NCBI RefSeq assembly: GCF_030408915.1
Contig: NZ_CP047654.1
Span: 310,001 to 374,000 of the forward strand
Source of the DNA: Corynebacterium guangdongense
Lineage (GTDB): Bacteria > Actinomycetota > Actinomycetes > Mycobacteriales > Mycobacteriaceae
Direction of reading: 5' to 3'
DNA length: 64,000 nucleotides
Shown here: positions 62,393 to 64,000 of the stretch, piece after piece
How positions within the stretch are numbered: position 1 is the first letter of the stretch
How the letters are laid out: every line of letters begins with the position of its first letter
Position numbers and translations under genes: made by a program
The notes under the pieces: generated by a model
The model's input: the letters and a program-made list of their open reading frames with translations, nothing else
What the model was told of the DNA's origin: nothing
Databases searched by the model: none

Positions 62393-63148
62393 ATGACCAC
62401 CGACACCACCATGACCGACCGCGTGTGCATCGTCACCGGAGCGGCCCAGGGCATCGGCAAGGCGATCGCCGAGCGTCTCGCCGACGAGGGCGCCCGCGTC
62501 GTCGTCGCCGACCTCAACGGCGAACTCGCCGCCACCACCGCCGCCGAGCTGCCGGGTGACGCCCTCGGCGTAGCCGTCGACGTCACCGACCGCGCCGCCG
62601 TGGACCAGATGGCCGCCGACGTGGTCGAGAAGTACGGCCGCATCGACGTGCTCATCAACAACGCCGGCTGGGACAAGATCAGCCCCTTCCTCGAGCTGGA
62701 GCCAGAGGTTTGGGACCGCATCATCGCCATCAACCTCTACGGCCCGTTGCACACCTGCCAGTCCGTCGGCAAGCGGATGGTCGAGCAGGGCGGCGGCACC
62801 ATCATCAACATCGGCTCCGACGCCGCCCGCGTCGGTTCCTCCGGTGAGGCCGTGTACTCCGCCTGCAAGGGCGGCGTCGTCTCCTTCACCAAGACCATCG
62901 CCCGCGAGTTCGCCCGCTACGGCGTCACCGCCAACGCCGTGTGCCCGGGGCCGGCCGACACCCCGCTGTTCGCCAGCATCTCCGAGGAGAACCCGAAGCT
63001 GCGCACCGCCCTGGAGAAGGCCATCCCCCTGCGTCGCCTGGCGGACCCGGCGGACCTGGCCAACGCCGTCGCTTTCCTGGCCAACCCGGCCTCCTCCTAC
63101 ATCACCGGCCAGACACTGTCCGTCTCCGGTGGCCTGACGATGATCTGA
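62393..63148 (+). CDS. badH: SDR dehydrogenase (probable 2-hydroxycyclohexanecarboxyl-CoA dehydrogenase, BadH-like)
   Basis: A 251-aa short-chain dehydrogenase. VTGAAQGIGKAIAERLADEG is the cofactor segment (~residues 14-33), INNAGWDKISPF the NAG segment (~89-100), and YSACKGGVVSFTK the catalytic Tyr-Lys (~156-168). NNAGWDKxxPF is a feature I recall from BadH. BadH oxidises 2-hydroxycyclohexanecarboxyl-CoA to the 2-keto form, the substrate of BadI. AGGAG lies 7 nt before the ATG. A second in-frame ATG at 62411 is possible. Confidence 0.82.
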   Translation: MTTDTTMTDRVCIVTGAAQGIGKAIAERLADEGARVVVADLNGELAATTAAELPGDALGVAVDVTDRAAVDQMAADVVEKYGRIDVLINNAGWDKISPFLELEPEVWDRIIAINLYGPLHTCQSVGKRMVEQGGGTIINIGSDAARVGSSGEAVYSACKGGVVSFTKTIAREFARYGVTANAVCPGPADTPLFASISEENPKLRTALEKAIPLRRLADPADLANAVAFLANPASSYITGQTLSVSGGLTMI

Positions 63149-63185
63149 TCCCCAGACACTTCCCTTCTGACAACGGAGACACACC

Positions 63186-64000
63186 ATGCCTACCCAGTTT
63201 GAGATGCTGCTCGACGCTGACGACCTCACCCGCTACACGGAGTCGGGACACTGGAAGAACAAGATCCTCCTCGACTACTTCGACGAGGCGGTGGCGGCCC
63301 ACCCGCACAAGCTGTGCATCGTCGAGCCGAACAACCGGCACCCGTACAACCGCCTGGCCGACGACGTCGACCTCGCCGCCCACGCCCTCCTGGAGCTGGG
63401 GGTGGAACCCGCCGACGTCATCGGCATCCAGCTGCCCAACTGGTATGAGTGGCTCGTCATCCACCTGGCGGCCCAGCGCGTCGGCGCGATCACCAACCCG
63501 CTGATTCCGATCTACCGGGACAAGGAGATCGGGCACATGGCCAAGACCGCCAAGGTCTCGGTGCTGTTCATCCCGGAAACGTTCCGCCACTTCAACTACA
63601 TGGACATGGTCGACCGTCTCCGTGACGATCTCCCGGATCTGAAGCACACCATCGTCCTGCGCGGCACCCACACCCGCAAGGGGTTCGACAACTTCGAGAA
63701 CTTCCTGGAAATCGGGCGCGCGCGTCGGGAAGCGAACCCGGCGGACTTCTCCCCCCTGCGCCCGGACCCGAACGAGATCGCGCTGATCATGTTCACCTCG
63801 GGCACCACGGGCAAGCCCAAGGGGGTCATGCACACCCACAACACGGTCCTGGCCGGCGCCCTGCCCTGGCCGGACAAGCTGGGCCTCAACGAGGAATCAG
63901 TCATCCACATGGCCTCGACCTTCGGCCACCTCACCGGCTACCTTTACGGCGTCTCGTTGCCGCTCATGCTGGGCGCGACCGGTGTGTTCCAGGACGTGTG
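63186..64000 (+). CDS. aliA: Acyl-CoA synthetase / cyclohexanecarboxylate-CoA ligase (AliA-like), partial
   Basis: The first 271 residues of an AMP-forming acyl-CoA synthetase; the gene runs past the window end (the family is ~540-560 aa). The ATP loop MFTSGTTGKPKGVMHTHNT is at ~residues 202-220. Earlier, VIGIQLPNWYEWLVIHLAAQ (~78-97) and ITNPLIPIYRDKEI (~104-117) resemble AliA. It would activate the free acid to its CoA thioester for the three enzymes encoded upstream. ACGGAG lies 7 nt before the ATG. The operon gap is 37 bp. Confidence 0.85.
   Translation, partial: MPTQFEMLLDADDLTRYTESGHWKNKILLDYFDEAVAAHPHKLCIVEPNNRHPYNRLADDVDLAAHALLELGVEPADVIGIQLPNWYEWLVIHLAAQRVGAITNPLIPIYRDKEIGHMAKTAKVSVLFIPETFRHFNYMDMVDRLRDDLPDLKHTIVLRGTHTRKGFDNFENFLEIGRARREANPADFSPLRPDPNEIALIMFTSGTTGKPKGVMHTHNTVLAGALPWPDKLGLNEESVIHMASTFGHLTGYLYGVSLPLMLGATGVFQDV

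Overview
The window is a high-G+C bacterial chromosome segment, most likely from a Corynebacterium or a close relative in the Mycobacteriales. The grounds are the G+C-rich third codon positions, AAGGAG-type ribosome sites mixed with apparently leaderless starts, and the gene content: a CYP116B-type P450, FCD-type GntR and TetR regulators, a thiBPQ operon behind a TPP riboswitch, and a persulfide dioxygenase/rhodanese operon behind CsoR-like operators. The species call is inference. No rRNA, tRNA or CRISPR array was found.

Layout. 1-9.8 kb: the end of a two-component flavin monooxygenase operon (oxygenase C-terminus, flavin reductase, HSL-type esterase), then an SDR, an M20 amidohydrolase, a GCS2-type ligase, an MFS exporter, a ZIP transporter and the potassium transporter Kup. 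10-18.4 kb: an accessory region. It holds a class II glutamine amidotransferase, an XRE-ImmA/IrrE metalloprotease with an unknown 217-aa partner (overlapping genes), a small membrane protein, decayed MFS fragments on both sides of that cassette, a DUF262/HNH-like defence-type protein, a small Cys-rich basic protein, and two decayed serine resolvases. One resolvase is split by a complete IS5-type element. 18.5-22 kb: thiQ-thiP-thiB with the TPP riboswitch. 22-30 kb: a PNPOx-fold protein, a secreted lipocalin, and a probable organophosphorus uptake and cleavage locus (ABC importer, alkaline-phosphatase-superfamily enzyme, HAD enzyme, UTRA-type GntR regulator).

30-33.2 kb: a sulfide/persulfide detoxification operon (MBL-rhodanese fusion, membrane rhodanese, TauE/SafE) with two CsoR/CstR-type operators. 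33.4-39 kb: a polyol/sugar catabolic operon (two isomerase/epimerases, two Gfo/Idh/MocA dehydrogenases) beside a GPH symporter. 39.5-47.2 kb: a 1378-aa orphan protein, a membrane-anchored protein, and a MacB/FtsX-type permease preceded by a 28-codon ORF where an ATPase gene might be expected. 47.4-54.7 kb: a regulon of two self-sufficient P450s (heme, FMN reductase, 2Fe-2S), a TetR regulator, a beta-lactamase-fold hydrolase and an SDR. Both promoters carry the same long palindrome. 55-59.3 kb: a beta-propeller lipoprotein, an MFS transporter, a low-content stretch and an FCD GntR regulator. 59.5-64 kb: a TetR-controlled operon that matches cyclohexanecarboxylate degradation (BadI-, AliB/BadJ-, BadH- and AliA-like), running off the end of the window.

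Overall this is a catabolic and transport-rich segment interrupted by one mobile/defence island at about 10.9-18.4 kb.
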